Below, one piece after another: positions 53,081 through 62,157 of a stretch of 64,000 nt of DNA (position 1 is the stretch's first letter; the number at the start of each line of letters is the position of its first letter). The position numbers and the translations under genes are program-made. This stretch comes from Martinezella tropici (GTDB taxonomy: Bacteria > Pseudomonadota > Alphaproteobacteria > Rhizobiales > Rhizobiaceae): positions 1-64,000 of the forward strand of contig JUHI01000020.1 of NCBI GenBank assembly GCA_000799755.1, in the 5' to 3' direction. The notes under the pieces were generated by a model. It saw only the letters and a program-made list of their open reading frames with translations. It was not told where the DNA came from and searched no databases.

Positions 53081-53539
53081 TCAGGCCGGCTTGGCGGCGG
53101 CGTTCTTGATCGCGCGGCGGATGCGGATATAGGTCCCGCAACGACAGAGATTGCCTGCCATGGCCGCGTCGATATCGGAATCGTCGGGTTGGGGGGTGTT
53201 ATCCAGCAGTGCTGTCGCCGACATGATCTGCCCGGCCTGGCAATAGCCGCATTGCGGCACCGAGGCTTCCATCCAGGCCTGCTGAACCTTGCGGCCGTTA
53301 GGCGTCTTGCCAATTCCTTCGATGGTGACGACGGCGCGCGTGCCGACATCGCCGACGGCCAGCTGGCAGGAGCGCACCGGCTTGCCGCCGACATGCACGG
53401 TGCAGGCGCCGCACTGGGCGACGCCGCAGCCATATTTGGTGCCGACCAGATCGAGGTGGTCGCGCAGCACCCATAGAAGCGGCATGTCCTCCGGGACATC
53501 GACTTCCCGTAATTGCTCATTGATGTTGAGTGTGAGCAT
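53081..53539 (-). CDS. (2Fe-2S)-binding small subunit of the molybdenum hydroxylase
   Basis: This 152-residue subunit carries both [2Fe-2S] clusters of the xanthine oxidase family. The plant-ferredoxin-type cluster ligands are C38, C43, C46 and C58 ('GCGVAQCGACTVHVGGKPVRSC'), and the second cluster ligands are C97, C100, C132 and C134 ('QCGYCQAG', 'LCRCGTY'). It matches the IorA/small subunit type. It lacks an export signal, so it presumably rides out with the TAT-tagged large subunit. First gene of the operon. The upstream ATG at 53572 is a possible longer start. Confidence 0.95.
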   Translation of the reverse strand: MLTLNINEQLREVDVPEDMPLLWVLRDHLDLVGTKYGCGVAQCGACTVHVGGKPVRSCQLAVGDVGTRAVVTIEGIGKTPNGRKVQQAWMEASVPQCGYCQAGQIMSATALLDNTPQPDDSDIDAAMAGNLCRCGTYIRIRRAIKNAAAKPA

Positions 53540-53866
53540 GTCTCCATCCCTACCTGACGGTGAAATCGACATATCGACGGAACTGCTTGGGGGATGCTAC
53601 GCCGGTATCGGCGATGGGTAAACTTCAACAATCCGTTATCGACGCTGTTGCATTGGGGAATGCAGGCGCTTGGCCGGAGTGGATGACGATGAAGTCGCGA
53701 CAGGCGCCATAGTCACGAAGATCGCGGGGCCTACCGGCCACGCGCGCATCCTGGTTTCGAGAGACGAAGACGATTTTTTCCATCCGGGTGAATAAAAACC
53801 CGATTGCACCGTTCACAGCCTGAAACGAAGCGAAACCGTTCGCTGAGCAGAAGGGAAGATGTGACG

Positions 53867-54460
53867 ATGGTGCGATATCGACGACAGGATGTTTCCGCGA
53901 TCACTGCCGCGCAGGCGAGGCTCATTCGGCGTGCAGCCATGAAAAACCGGCTCATGCCCTTGGCGCTCTATCTCGTCATCGGCTCCATCGCGCTTTTGAC
54001 GCTGGCGGCAGCGGTCAAGGCGGCGGAAGCGCCAGTTCCCGACGCAATCGCAGCCAAGGGCGCGAAGATCGTCCGGCAGGTTCATGCGGAAGGCTTGCAG
54101 ATCTATGAATGCAAGGCGGACACGGCGGGCAAGATCACATGGCAGTTCCGCGAACCGCTGGCGACGCTGATGTCTGAGGGCAAGACCGTCGGCCGACACT
54201 TTGCAGGACCAAGCTGGGAATTCACCGACCGATCCGAGATCATGGGCAAGGTCGCCGCGCAGGCTCCGGGCGCATCCGCCAAGGATATTCCCCTCCTGCG
54301 ACTCGATGTCGTCAAGCACGAGGGCAAGGGTGATCTCTCCAAGGTGGATACCATCCAGCGGCTGAATACGAGAGGCGGCGCCTTCAGCGGAGTATGCGAC
54401 AAGGCGGGCGATCTGCACCTGGAGCCCTATAGTGCCGACTATGTTTTCCTGGCGCACTAA
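53867..54460 (+). CDS. DUF3455-like exported protein
   Basis: This 197-residue protein has an N-terminal hydrophobic signal/anchor ('LMPLALYLVIGSIALLTLAAAVKAAEAP', around residues 29-56). The mature part, 'GLQIYECKADTAGKITWQFREPLATLM', 'GKTVGRHFAGPSWEFTDRSEIMGKVAAQAPG' and 'RGGAFSGVCDKAGDLHLEPYSADYVF', matches the DUF3455 family, whose role is unknown. The start is ambiguous: ATG 53867 has a good upstream 'aaggga', whereas ATG 53939 gives a more normal signal peptide. It lies before the SOD and ECF sigma genes. Confidence 0.82.
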   Translation: MVRYRRQDVSAITAAQARLIRRAAMKNRLMPLALYLVIGSIALLTLAAAVKAAEAPVPDAIAAKGAKIVRQVHAEGLQIYECKADTAGKITWQFREPLATLMSEGKTVGRHFAGPSWEFTDRSEIMGKVAAQAPGASAKDIPLLRLDVVKHEGKGDLSKVDTIQRLNTRGGAFSGVCDKAGDLHLEPYSADYVFLAH

Positions 54461-54610
54461 ACCTAAGGTCTTGAAAGTGGAAACGGGGTGGCCGAAGCCA
54501 GATAGCCTTCTCGTTTCCTGCACTCGAAGCTTCATGAAGGCCCGACCGCAGCCTCAACTGCGGAACGGGAATCCTTGAGCCAAAAGCAGCCCCCAGGAAA
54601 GGAAACGACG

Positions 54611-55354
54611 ATGTTCAATCTCACACGTAGACATATGATCGCAGCAGCTGCCGGCGTAGTTGCAACCATCGCGACAACCCGCATCTCGACCGCGCAGCAA
54701 CAGACTGCCGTTGCGGCCGGTAGCGACGGGCCGTTCAAATTGCCGCCACTGCCCTACGGTTATGATGCGCTTCAGGCCGCGATCGACACCGAAACGATGC
54801 ATCTGCATCATGACAAGCATCATGCCGCCTATGTCGCAAATCTGAATGCGGCGGCGAAAGAGGCGCCGCAAATTGCCGATCATCCTATGGAGCGCCTGCT
54901 GGCCAATCTCGATCAGGTCCCCGACAATCTTCGCACGACCGTGCGCAACAATCTCGGCGGCCACGTCAATCACAGCATGTTCTGGGAGATCATGGGCGGA
55001 ACGGGTGCCGCACCGGGCGATGAAGTTGCTGCCGCCATTCAGCGCGATTTCGGCGGGCTTGACCAGTTGAAGACCGCCTTCAATGCTGCGGGAGGCAAGG
55101 TATTCGGTTCGGGCTGGGTCTTCGTGACCGTCACGCCGGAGGGCAAGCTCGCTCTTGAGACCCGGCCCAATCAGGATACGCCGCTGATGGAAGGCAAGCG
55201 TGTTCTGTTCGGCAATGACGTCTGGGAACATTCCTATTATCTTCGCTACCAAAATCGCCGTCCGGACTATCTTTCGACATGGTGGACGGTCATCAACTGG
55301 CCGAAGATCGGCGAGCGTTACGTCGTAGCGCGTGAAGGCAAATTGACGATATGA
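54611..55354 (+). CDS. Exported Fe/Mn superoxide dismutase
   Basis: This 247-residue enzyme dismutates superoxide. Metal ligands line up with E. coli SodB: H66 in 'MHLHHDKHHAAYV', H121 in 'VNHSMFW', D204 and H208 in 'NDVWEHSYYL'. Unlike cytoplasmic SODs it has an N-terminal extension with a twin-arginine-like signal ('LTRRHMIAAAAGVVATIATT'), so it likely acts in the periplasm. The start ATG 54611 has 'aggaaa' upstream. It is followed by a 15-bp-stem terminator and an ECF sigma pair. Confidence 0.95.
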   Translation: MFNLTRRHMIAAAAGVVATIATTRISTAQQQTAVAAGSDGPFKLPPLPYGYDALQAAIDTETMHLHHDKHHAAYVANLNAAAKEAPQIADHPMERLLANLDQVPDNLRTTVRNNLGGHVNHSMFWEIMGGTGAAPGDEVAAAIQRDFGGLDQLKTAFNAAGGKVFGSGWVFVTVTPEGKLALETRPNQDTPLMEGKRVLFGNDVWEHSYYLRYQNRRPDYLSTWWTVINWPKIGERYVVAREGKLTI

Positions 55355-55364
55355 TCGAATCCAT

Positions 55365-55404
55365 GAGGACGGCAGGCGATCCCGAGCGGTCGCCTGCCGT
55401 CCTC
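55365..55404 (+). terminator. Strong hairpin after the SOD gene
   Basis: GAGGACGGCAGGCGA (55365-55379) and TCGCCTGCCGTCCTC (55390-55404) form a perfect 15-bp stem with a 10-base loop, 11 bp after the SOD stop. There is no T-run, as is common in rhizobia. It separates SOD transcription from the ECF sigma gene. Confidence 0.85.
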
Positions 55405-55443
55405 GACCGCCGACAGCGTTCAACAGCATGAGGATGGCGCGTC

Positions 55444-55989
55444 TTGATAGCTGATCGCAAACTTCACGCAGCTCAGCAGGAGGTGCAGAGCGGTCTCGTC
55501 GACCATCTGAAGAGGCTATGGCGCTACGGATATGTGCTGTCACGGCAACGGGATGTGGCGGAGGATCTGGTACAGGCCACCTGTCTGCGGGCGATTGAAC
55601 GGGCGGCGCAATATACGCCCGGCACGCGGCTGGATCGGTGGTTGTTTTCGATATTGCATTCGATCTGGATCGACGAGGTGCGGTCCAGGCGCATTCGTTT
55701 AGGGGGCGGTATCGTCGATGCCGATTGCGCGCTCATCGTCGATGGTGAATATGAAAGCGAAACGCGCCTGATGGCCAATCAAGTCCTCAAACTCGTCGAC
55801 GGACTTCCCGAAGCACAGCGGAACGCGGTGTTTCTGGCCTATGTCGAAGGTCTTTCCTACAAGGAAATCGCCGAAGTTCTCGATATTCCGATCGGGACGG
55901 TCATGAGCCGGCTCGCAAATGCACGTGCGAGGCTCGCCGATATCATCGCCGCGGTGAAAGAGTCGCCGCTTCGGGAAAGGAGAGATTGA
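55444..55989 (+). CDS. ECF-type RNA polymerase sigma factor
   Basis: This 181-residue sigma-70-family protein has region 2 ('RLWRYGYVLSRQRDVAEDLVQATCLRAIERAAQYTPGTRLDRWLFSILHSIWIDEVRSR') and region 4 ('LVDGLPEAQRNAVFLAYVEGLSYKEIAEVLDIPIGTVMSRLANARARL'), and lacks regions 1 and 3, as in ECF sigma factors. Its 3' end overlaps the anti-sigma start. The TTG 55444 start is tentative. It may control the SOD and neighbouring stress genes; no cognate promoter motif was identified with confidence. Confidence 0.92.
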   Translation: MIADRKLHAAQQEVQSGLVDHLKRLWRYGYVLSRQRDVAEDLVQATCLRAIERAAQYTPGTRLDRWLFSILHSIWIDEVRSRRIRLGGGIVDADCALIVDGEYESETRLMANQVLKLVDGLPEAQRNAVFLAYVEGLSYKEIAEVLDIPIGTVMSRLANARARLADIIAAVKESPLRERRD

Positions 55990-56777
55990 TGTCCACACAT
56001 CTCGATGCGACCTCGATGTCCGCCGACGAATTGATCATCGCCTATCTCGATAACGAACTGGATGCTGCAGCAAAGCTGGCCGTGGAGGATCGTCTGAACC
56101 GGGATGCCGCGTTTAGTAAGCGATTTGAATTTTTGGCAGCCAATGCCGTTTCGATGGATGCCGCATTCTCGGTTCTGCTGGATGATGCGCCCGTCGAGCG
56201 GATGAAGGCGAAGCTTCCCGCTTTAGACCAGGTCGGCCAGAGTGCTGCTTCACCGAACCGGCGCGGCTTCATGGCTGCCGCTTGCTTGATTGCCGGCGCG
56301 ATAGTGGGCGGAGGCCTGGTGCGGCTCCTTTCTCCGGATGAGGCTGCTTCGTCCAGGAATTGGAGAGCTGTTGTTGCCGATTATATGCAGCTTTACTCTA
56401 CCGACACGCTGAACAATTTGAGCGATGATCCCGCAGTAAGAGCCGATCAGATTGCCAGAGTGGCCAGCGTCATGCAGTTGCCGTTGACGACACAGGGCCT
56501 GATGATCCCGGGCATTCCCTTCAAACGTGCTCAGTTGCTGACCTTCGACGGCAAACCGCTGGCGCAGATCGCTTATCTCGACCCGAAATATGGTCCCCTG
56601 GCACTTTGCGTCACTCATAGCAGCACCGGAAAATCTGATTTTCGGAATGAACGGCGGCTCGGGATGAATGTCGTCTTTTGGGCAAGCACCGATCATTCCT
56701 TCATGGTGATCGGCCGAAATCCGCCAGAGGAGCTTCAGACCATAGCCGGTCAGCTGCGGCCGGTGCTTGATGGCTAG
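55989..56777 (+). CDS. Anti-sigma factor (membrane-anchored)
   Basis: This 262-residue protein has an N-terminal cytoplasmic ~90-residue segment ('MSADELIIAYLDNELDAAAKLAVEDRLNRD', typical of zinc-less anti-sigma domains) that binds the sigma factor, one transmembrane helix at ~94-112 ('FMAAACLIAGAIVGGGLV'), and a C-terminal periplasmic sensor domain. The start overlaps the sigma stop (TGATG), so the two are co-expressed and autoregulated. No zinc-binding HxxxCxxC motif is visible. Confidence 0.9.
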   Translation: MSTHLDATSMSADELIIAYLDNELDAAAKLAVEDRLNRDAAFSKRFEFLAANAVSMDAAFSVLLDDAPVERMKAKLPALDQVGQSAASPNRRGFMAAACLIAGAIVGGGLVRLLSPDEAASSRNWRAVVADYMQLYSTDTLNNLSDDPAVRADQIARVASVMQLPLTTQGLMIPGIPFKRAQLLTFDGKPLAQIAYLDPKYGPLALCVTHSSTGKSDFRNERRLGMNVVFWASTDHSFMVIGRNPPEELQTIAGQLRPVLDG

Positions 56778-57010
56778 GTCAATTCGCCGATAGGAGCCGG
56801 CGCTTGTGGTCCGTCATTGCAATATCCGCGGTTTGGCCATGAACTTTTCGTCGATCGGGATCGACATAAGTGCATATCCGATTATATCCATAGCGCGCGA
56901 GACATCTTGCGATTGCGCTGGCCACATCGGCCTTTCAAGCTGGACCCCTTGAATATGAGGAACGGATTTTGGTCTCCATAACAACGTCATCCGGAACACT
57001 GACCTCGGAC

Positions 57011-57502
57011 ATGCCGGTCTACCTGAATGAAGATATGCTGCGCCAGCTGGAGCGGCCCTATGAAATCTTCGCGTCCGTTCCGAAAATTGTTGCCCGGTTG
57101 ATTGTCTATATTGCAGCCGGCAGCGGGCTGTGCGCCTTGCTGATTTTCACGCACAAGACCAGTTGGGGAATTGGTTTTGCAATTCTTTTTCTGGCCGCCG
57201 CGGCAATTCTGCTTTTGCAGCTTCGATACGTCAGACAGCCGATCATCGTGTTATCAAAGGCCGGATTGCATCTGCGTACGCGGAGATTCGACAAACTGAT
57301 GGCATGGCCGACCGTGGTCGAAAATGAGTGGATCGATACATATCGCGTGATCAAGACAAACAGCATCATCTCCCTGCGGGGCGGTGATCCCGCGAAGGGT
57401 CACACGGTTGTCGCCACGCATTTTCGCATCAAACGCGACGAATATCTGCGGCTGTGCAGCCTCTACGCGGCGGCAGCGCAGCAATCGCAGCGCCATGGAT
57501 GA
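57011..57502 (+). CDS. Small membrane protein of unknown function
   Basis: This 163-residue protein has two adjacent hydrophobic helices ('IVARLIVYIAAGSGLCALLIF' and 'WGIGFAILFLAAAAILLLQL') followed by a soluble beta-rich part ('LSKAGLHLRTRRFDKLMAWPTVVENEWIDTYRV', a PH-like pattern). It overlaps the next gene by 8 bp, so the two form a pair. I chose ATG 57011 because the upstream in-frame codons (from 56969) lack conserved sequence. Function unknown. Confidence 0.7.
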   Translation: MPVYLNEDMLRQLERPYEIFASVPKIVARLIVYIAAGSGLCALLIFTHKTSWGIGFAILFLAAAAILLLQLRYVRQPIIVLSKAGLHLRTRRFDKLMAWPTVVENEWIDTYRVIKTNSIISLRGGDPAKGHTVVATHFRIKRDEYLRLCSLYAAAAQQSQRHG

Positions 57503-58229
57503 AGGGCAATATTTGCCGTTCCAGGTGGAGCGGCGATTACCTCTTCGCTCTCTGCTTATATGCCTGACAGGCGCTATCATGGCCGTTGCGATCGGTATCT
57601 ATGGCGGTCGGGTTGGCTTTACCACGCTCCCGCCCAGTCTCCTGATTTTCGGCGGTCTGATGCCGCTCATGATGATCGGCCAGTTGCCAACCCTTGCCTA
57701 TTATGCACTCAGCCCAAGAAAACTGAGCCTTGATGAGCAGGCCATGATCCACGGCGGAAAGATCTATCCCTACGCCGAGATGATCAGTATCGGCTCATAT
57801 GTCAGCAAGGCGGCAACGCAAATTCGAATGGTGAACGGCAAGCAGCTCCTGCTACGCTGGGATGTCTGGCTAGGTTGCGAAATCTGGGAGCGGATATTGG
57901 AGGCGAAAACCCTGCCGCATCTCCATCGCAAGGCGTGCGACGCATTGGAAAGGGGTGAAAAGGTCGGGTTTGGCCCGGGCGCATCCTTGGGCCAGAAAAC
58001 TTTGAGCCTGCGCGAAGGCGATGTTGCGATCACGGCAATCAGTTCAATCCGCTTCGTCAACGAATCCAATATGGGGGCGCAACGCCGCATCTTGCATGTC
58101 GCCGACGAACGCCGGGAGCTGACAGTGGATGAAGACCAGCTGTGTAACCAACATGTAATGCTCACCCTGCTGGCAGAAAAACTCGCCGCGAGGGACGCCG
58201 ACGAAACTGTCTCTGCGGAAAAATCCTAA
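57495..58229 (+). CDS. Membrane protein of unknown function (partner of the preceding gene)
   Basis: This 244-residue protein also has two N-terminal hydrophobic helices ('LLICLTGAIMAVAIGIYG' and 'LLIFGGLMPLMMIGQLPTLAYYALS') and a soluble C-terminal half with a PH-like pattern ('QAMIHGGKIYPYAEMISIGSYVS'). It partly resembles the preceding protein in layout, so a duplication is possible. The start ATG 57495 overlaps the previous stop (57502). No enzymatic motif is visible. Confidence 0.72.
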   Translation: MDEGQYLPFQVERRLPLRSLLICLTGAIMAVAIGIYGGRVGFTTLPPSLLIFGGLMPLMMIGQLPTLAYYALSPRKLSLDEQAMIHGGKIYPYAEMISIGSYVSKAATQIRMVNGKQLLLRWDVWLGCEIWERILEAKTLPHLHRKACDALERGEKVGFGPGASLGQKTLSLREGDVAITAISSIRFVNESNMGAQRRILHVADERRELTVDEDQLCNQHVMLTLLAEKLAARDADETVSAEKS

Positions 58230-58301
58230 ACGTTCGAAGGGATGTTTGCGAGTCTGGACCGATCGAGGGCTGATCCATCGTGATCCTCAACGAGCCGGTG
58301 A

Positions 58302-59102
58302 TTATTGAGCCAGCATATCTGCGAGCGCATGCCGCATGGATTCGCTGGAAATACTGAAGAGACCGCCATAGGGAAGATCGAGGTCCAGGATGACGAACAG
58401 GACGCTTGCCACCGAGACGATGGCGACTACGACAATGGAGCCTGTGAGCGCATTTCTGGGAGCTTGAAGACCGAAGCTTAGAAATACCAGCATGAGCCAG
58501 AAGATCAGAACGCCGAGAAATGGTGCTGAAAGTGAGCCATGCGCATCTTCTATGACGGTCCATCGTGCGGTCAGGAGATTGCCGAACAGCTGGTTGCAGC
58601 GCGCAACAAGCAGCTGATGCGCGGGATCACTCGGTTGTTCATGGGCAATCCCAAGCCCCATGGCGTTGAGAATGCTTCCGAGAGACGCCGCTTCGCCGGT
58701 CAGAGGTAGTTTTGAGACGTCCGGATGGGTCACACCGGGGGGAAGCGGTTCCCCAGGCCATGTGCTGGCAATGACGGCGGTTGTGTAGCTGCGCAAAAGT
58801 TGCCTCTCGTCATCCAATGCGGCGCCATAGTTCCTCAGACAACGGTCCATTTCGGCCAGACCGGCGGCATAGCGATTGCGGTCGTGAGATGCCGTCGTGA
58901 ATGCATTCAGCTCGGATGCCAAAATCAGGCTCATGACGAGTGCGGCAAAGGTCACGAGCAGTGCCGTTACAACCCGAAGAAAGTCCATTGTCTCACCGCT
59001 GCGATGCGGGGCAGGCAATTTGGCGCGCAGTACCGAACCGGCGGCTGCGCTGAATACAAGAAGAACAAAGAGAGCCAGCGTCCATACCATTTCGCGTTGC
59101 AT
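58302..59102 (-). CDS. DUF4239-like membrane protein
   Basis: This 266-residue protein has two N-terminal helices ('LALFVLLVFSAAAGSVL' and 'VVTALLVTFAALVMSLILASELNAF') and two C-terminal helices ('FLGVLIFWLMLVFLSFGLQAP' and 'VVAIVSVASVLFVILDLDLPYGGLFSIS'). The latter phrase is the signature of DUF4239, a bestrophin-like family of unknown function. It is convergent with the preceding pair and probably transcribed alone. Confidence 0.85.
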   Translation of the reverse strand: MQREMVWTLALFVLLVFSAAAGSVLRAKLPAPHRSGETMDFLRVVTALLVTFAALVMSLILASELNAFTTASHDRNRYAAGLAEMDRCLRNYGAALDDERQLLRSYTTAVIASTWPGEPLPPGVTHPDVSKLPLTGEAASLGSILNAMGLGIAHEQPSDPAHQLLVARCNQLFGNLLTARWTVIEDAHGSLSAPFLGVLIFWLMLVFLSFGLQAPRNALTGSIVVVAIVSVASVLFVILDLDLPYGGLFSISSESMRHALADMLAQ

Positions 59103-59306
59103 TTGGAATGCTCCACCTGCGCCTGGCTGTTGATTATGTCATTTATCGCAACGGAACGGGAGAGTAAAATCTTCGCGCCTCTCCACCAGAAGCTGTTCGT
59201 TGCCTGCGACATCAATATCGATGACGGAAGACCCTCGGTGAGCTATGGGGTGCTAGATCCAGGGGCCAGCCGCAACGAGGCATTTTGTTGCGTCGGCCAG
59301 AATGCC

Positions 59307-59633
59307 TCAGGCAAGTACGGCGACGCAAACGGACAGCCAGATCAGGGCTATTCCGAGCGCCAGCGCTCGTCTGGCATCGACCACCTTCTCTGCATCCTCG
59401 TCGGCAACGGGTGTTGTGACAATCCAGGGTACAGAACCAAGTGCTGCGAATCCGATGATGGCCAAAGTCACCACGAAATAATCGGATATCTGCCAGCGCC
59501 CTTGTTCATACACTCCCCAGTAGCCCATAAAGGCCATCCCGACTGCGAACATGGTGGCGGATGCCGAGCAAAGTCCGGTGACTGAGCCGGCAGGCGCACG
59601 CAACTTGTTTCTTTGCTGTGTTTGTCCGTTCAT
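59307..59633 (-). CDS. Small membrane protein, hypothetical
   Basis: This 108-residue protein has three hydrophobic helices ('TGLCSASATMFAVGMAFMGYW', 'FVVTLAIIGFAALGSVPWIV' and 'ALGIALIWLSVCVAVLA') and an acidic cytoplasmic loop between the last two ('ADEDAEKVVDARR'). It has no family I can name. It lies between pbpC and the DUF4239 gene on the same strand, with about 190-200 bp on each side. Confidence 0.6.
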   Translation of the reverse strand: MNGQTQQRNKLRAPAGSVTGLCSASATMFAVGMAFMGYWGVYEQGRWQISDYFVVTLAIIGFAALGSVPWIVTTPVADEDAEKVVDARRALALGIALIWLSVCVAVLA

Positions 59634-59822
59634 GACGATATATCCAGGATGGCAGGTAGCCTCTGCCTATATATGTCAGGATTTGTGCACGGGGTGAAGC
59701 AATTGCGATCACTAGCCGTATATCTGATTAGATAGCCGCCTGGGTATGGTTGTCGAATGTGCTGGCGCCTTGGCGCGGCGTCCCGCGACGACGGCCCTTC
59801 CTTCCAAAGCAGTTGGGCATCT

Positions 59823-62108
59823 TCACTGTACGTAGACGGGAACGACCGCAGAGGTTTCATCCCGGTAGGGCAAGCGGATTTGAAAGCGATGCACACCGCT
59901 CTCTATCGGCCAAAAGACGGGCTTGTCGGGGTCGGTGACCGCGAAGGGCTGACCGTCAACGTACCAGACGATCTGTGGGACATGCGGCCTCACGTCGGCT
60001 TTCAAGGCAAGGCGATTGTATGCGGCCGGCTGCTCCGGGTTGCGCCAGATCTGACTGTTGCGAGCCGGCGTCGAAATGACGAGATGAATTTGCGGGCTGG
60101 AGCCGTCGCGGTCAGGAAGCGTTGTGCTCGCTGCTACCAATGTGCCAACCCCGGCGGTTGCCGTCCCGATACTGCCATCCCAATGCGGGAGTGCTGCTGG
60201 CATTTGCGGCATTTCGCTGGGTTTCAACCATTCCACCAGTGTCTGGCTGCATGTCTTGTCGTTGGCCTGGCCATTGACGAGACAAACGTCCACGGGCTTG
60301 CGGTCCGGAGGCGTTGGGAAGCGGGCATCGGAGAGGTCTCCGGGTTTGTTACCGTGAACACGGTCGATGATCGCATGAACGAGATGAGCGGCACTGCCGG
60401 CGCCCGTCATCCGGTTCATGGTGCCGTTGTCGCCACGCCCGACCCAGACGCCAACGATCACCTTTTGCGAATAGGCAATCGCCCATGCATCGCGGTAGCC
60501 CTGCGAGGTGCCGGTCTTGACAGCGACCGGAAACGGATATTCCAGCGAACCGTAGCGATGGAAGCTCGGGAGCCGGGCCTGCGGGTCCGACAGGAACGAG
60601 GTAATCAGCCGGGCCGTGTCCAGCGAGATCGCCCGCACGGGCAGGTGTTGCGGTTGTTCGAGCGCCCAGCGAAGATCCTGCAATTGCCCGTCATTGGCAA
60701 GAGCGCCATAGGCGCGCATCAGGCTGTCGAGGCGGGTCGGCAGTGAGCCGATCGCCATGGACAGTCCGAAATGATCGGCCGGTATTTCCAGATCATGAAG
60801 GCCGAGATCGCGCAGAAAGCGGAAGGTCGTCTCAAGGCCGATGCTGCGCAGCAGATTGGTGGCGGGTACATTGCGAGAGTTGGCCAGCGCCTGGCGCGGC
60901 AGCATGGGACCCAGAAATTCGCGGTCGGCATCGCCGATGCCCGAGGCACCTTCCGGCACGTCCAGCAGCATGTCGGTCGGCTTCAGCACGCCGTGTTCGA
61001 AGCCGAGCGCGTAGACAAAGGGCTTCAGGGTCGAACCGGGAGATCGCTGTACACGCGTGTAGTCGAAGGCACCGGCATGGCTGCTGTAATAATTGCTCGA
61101 TCCGACCTGGGCCAGCACCTCGCCCGTCTGGCGCGATACCACCATGGCGGCGACCTGCTGCGCGCCGGCGGAGCGCCAGGCGCCAAGATATTGCCGTGAC
61201 AGCGCCGTGACGTCGGCTTGCAGGGCGAGATCGATGGTCGTGTGGATCAGCGGCGTCTTCGGGGAAGCTGCGGCTATCTGGCCGTTCTCGATGAGATCGT
61301 GATAGCGCAGGATCACATGCAGCGCATCCGGGCGGCGCGGCAGGTCGGGCATCTGCACGTCATCCAGCTGACGATGCGCGATCTCGGCTTCGTCAGCCCC
61401 GATGACGTTCTGTCTCTGCAGCACGTCCAGCATCTGATGGCCGCGCTGGATTGCCCGGCGCAACCCGTCGGGCCGAAGCGGGTTCATTCGGGTCGGCGAT
61501 TGCGGGATGGCCGATAGCAGCGCGATCTCCGCCCAGGAGAGGTCCGCGACCGGTTTGTCGAAATAAAACCGTGCCGCGTGGGCGATACCATGGCTGCCAT
61601 TTCCATAGGGAGCCAAACGCAGATATTGTGCCAGCACGGCGCTGCGGCCATACCGGAGCGTCAGGGCGACACCCGTGCCGGCCTCCAGTACCTTGTGGAG
61701 GAAACTGCGCGATTCCGGCCGCTGCATGCGTGCAACCTGCATGGCAATGGTGGAAGCGCCGGACCGGCGCCGGACCGAGCTCAGATTTTGCCAGGCCGCT
61801 CTGCCGATCGCATAGGGATCGACGCCGGCATGCTCGAAGAATCGCCTGTCTTCAAGAGCGAGCGTTGCCTTGACGACGCGATCTGGCAACTCCTCCACCG
61901 GCCAATAGCCGTAGTCGATACGCCCGTCGTCGCTGTGGCCGATCTGTGCCAGGAACGCGCCGTTGCGATCATAGAGAATGGGCGTTGGCGCGGGTGCGAT
62001 GAGCTCTGCTCGCTGGGCGATGGAATAGGCGTAAACAGCCGCACCGGCCGCGGCAACCAGCAGGCTAAGGACAACGAATTTCGATCGACGGGTCTTCAAG
62101 AGTGTCAT
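59823..62108 (-). CDS. pbpC: Penicillin-binding protein 1C
   Basis: This 761-residue bifunctional wall-synthesis protein has an N-terminal transmembrane anchor (~9-30), then a GT51 glycosyltransferase with catalytic E86 in 'TLALEDRRFFEHAGVDP' and 'GASTIAMQVARM'. The transpeptidase follows with S359-T-L-K362 ('SPGSTLKPF'), SRN (411-413, 'NSRNVPATNL') and K531-TGT ('VAVKTGTSQGYRDAW'). The C-terminal ~90 residues form the BiPBP_C domain that is particular to PBP1C. It lies 49 bp downstream of the alpha-2-macroglobulin gene, as in E. coli (yfhM-pbpC), so the two are co-transcribed. Confidence 0.97.
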   Translation of the reverse strand: MTLLKTRRSKFVVLSLLVAAAGAAVYAYSIAQRAELIAPAPTPILYDRNGAFLAQIGHSDDGRIDYGYWPVEELPDRVVKATLALEDRRFFEHAGVDPYAIGRAAWQNLSSVRRRSGASTIAMQVARMQRPESRSFLHKVLEAGTGVALTLRYGRSAVLAQYLRLAPYGNGSHGIAHAARFYFDKPVADLSWAEIALLSAIPQSPTRMNPLRPDGLRRAIQRGHQMLDVLQRQNVIGADEAEIAHRQLDDVQMPDLPRRPDALHVILRYHDLIENGQIAAASPKTPLIHTTIDLALQADVTALSRQYLGAWRSAGAQQVAAMVVSRQTGEVLAQVGSSNYYSSHAGAFDYTRVQRSPGSTLKPFVYALGFEHGVLKPTDMLLDVPEGASGIGDADREFLGPMLPRQALANSRNVPATNLLRSIGLETTFRFLRDLGLHDLEIPADHFGLSMAIGSLPTRLDSLMRAYGALANDGQLQDLRWALEQPQHLPVRAISLDTARLITSFLSDPQARLPSFHRYGSLEYPFPVAVKTGTSQGYRDAWAIAYSQKVIVGVWVGRGDNGTMNRMTGAGSAAHLVHAIIDRVHGNKPGDLSDARFPTPPDRKPVDVCLVNGQANDKTCSQTLVEWLKPSEMPQMPAALPHWDGSIGTATAGVGTLVAASTTLPDRDGSSPQIHLVISTPARNSQIWRNPEQPAAYNRLALKADVRPHVPQIVWYVDGQPFAVTDPDKPVFWPIESGVHRFQIRLPYRDETSAVVPVYVQ

Positions 62109-62157
62109 TACCCGGCCAGCGGTTCCTTCAGCCAGTATCCTTTGTCATTCGGTATCG

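Noticed and set aside
56814..56999. 61-codon frame upstream of the membrane-protein pair
   Set aside because: No ribosome site or conserved feature; chance frame in an intergenic region.
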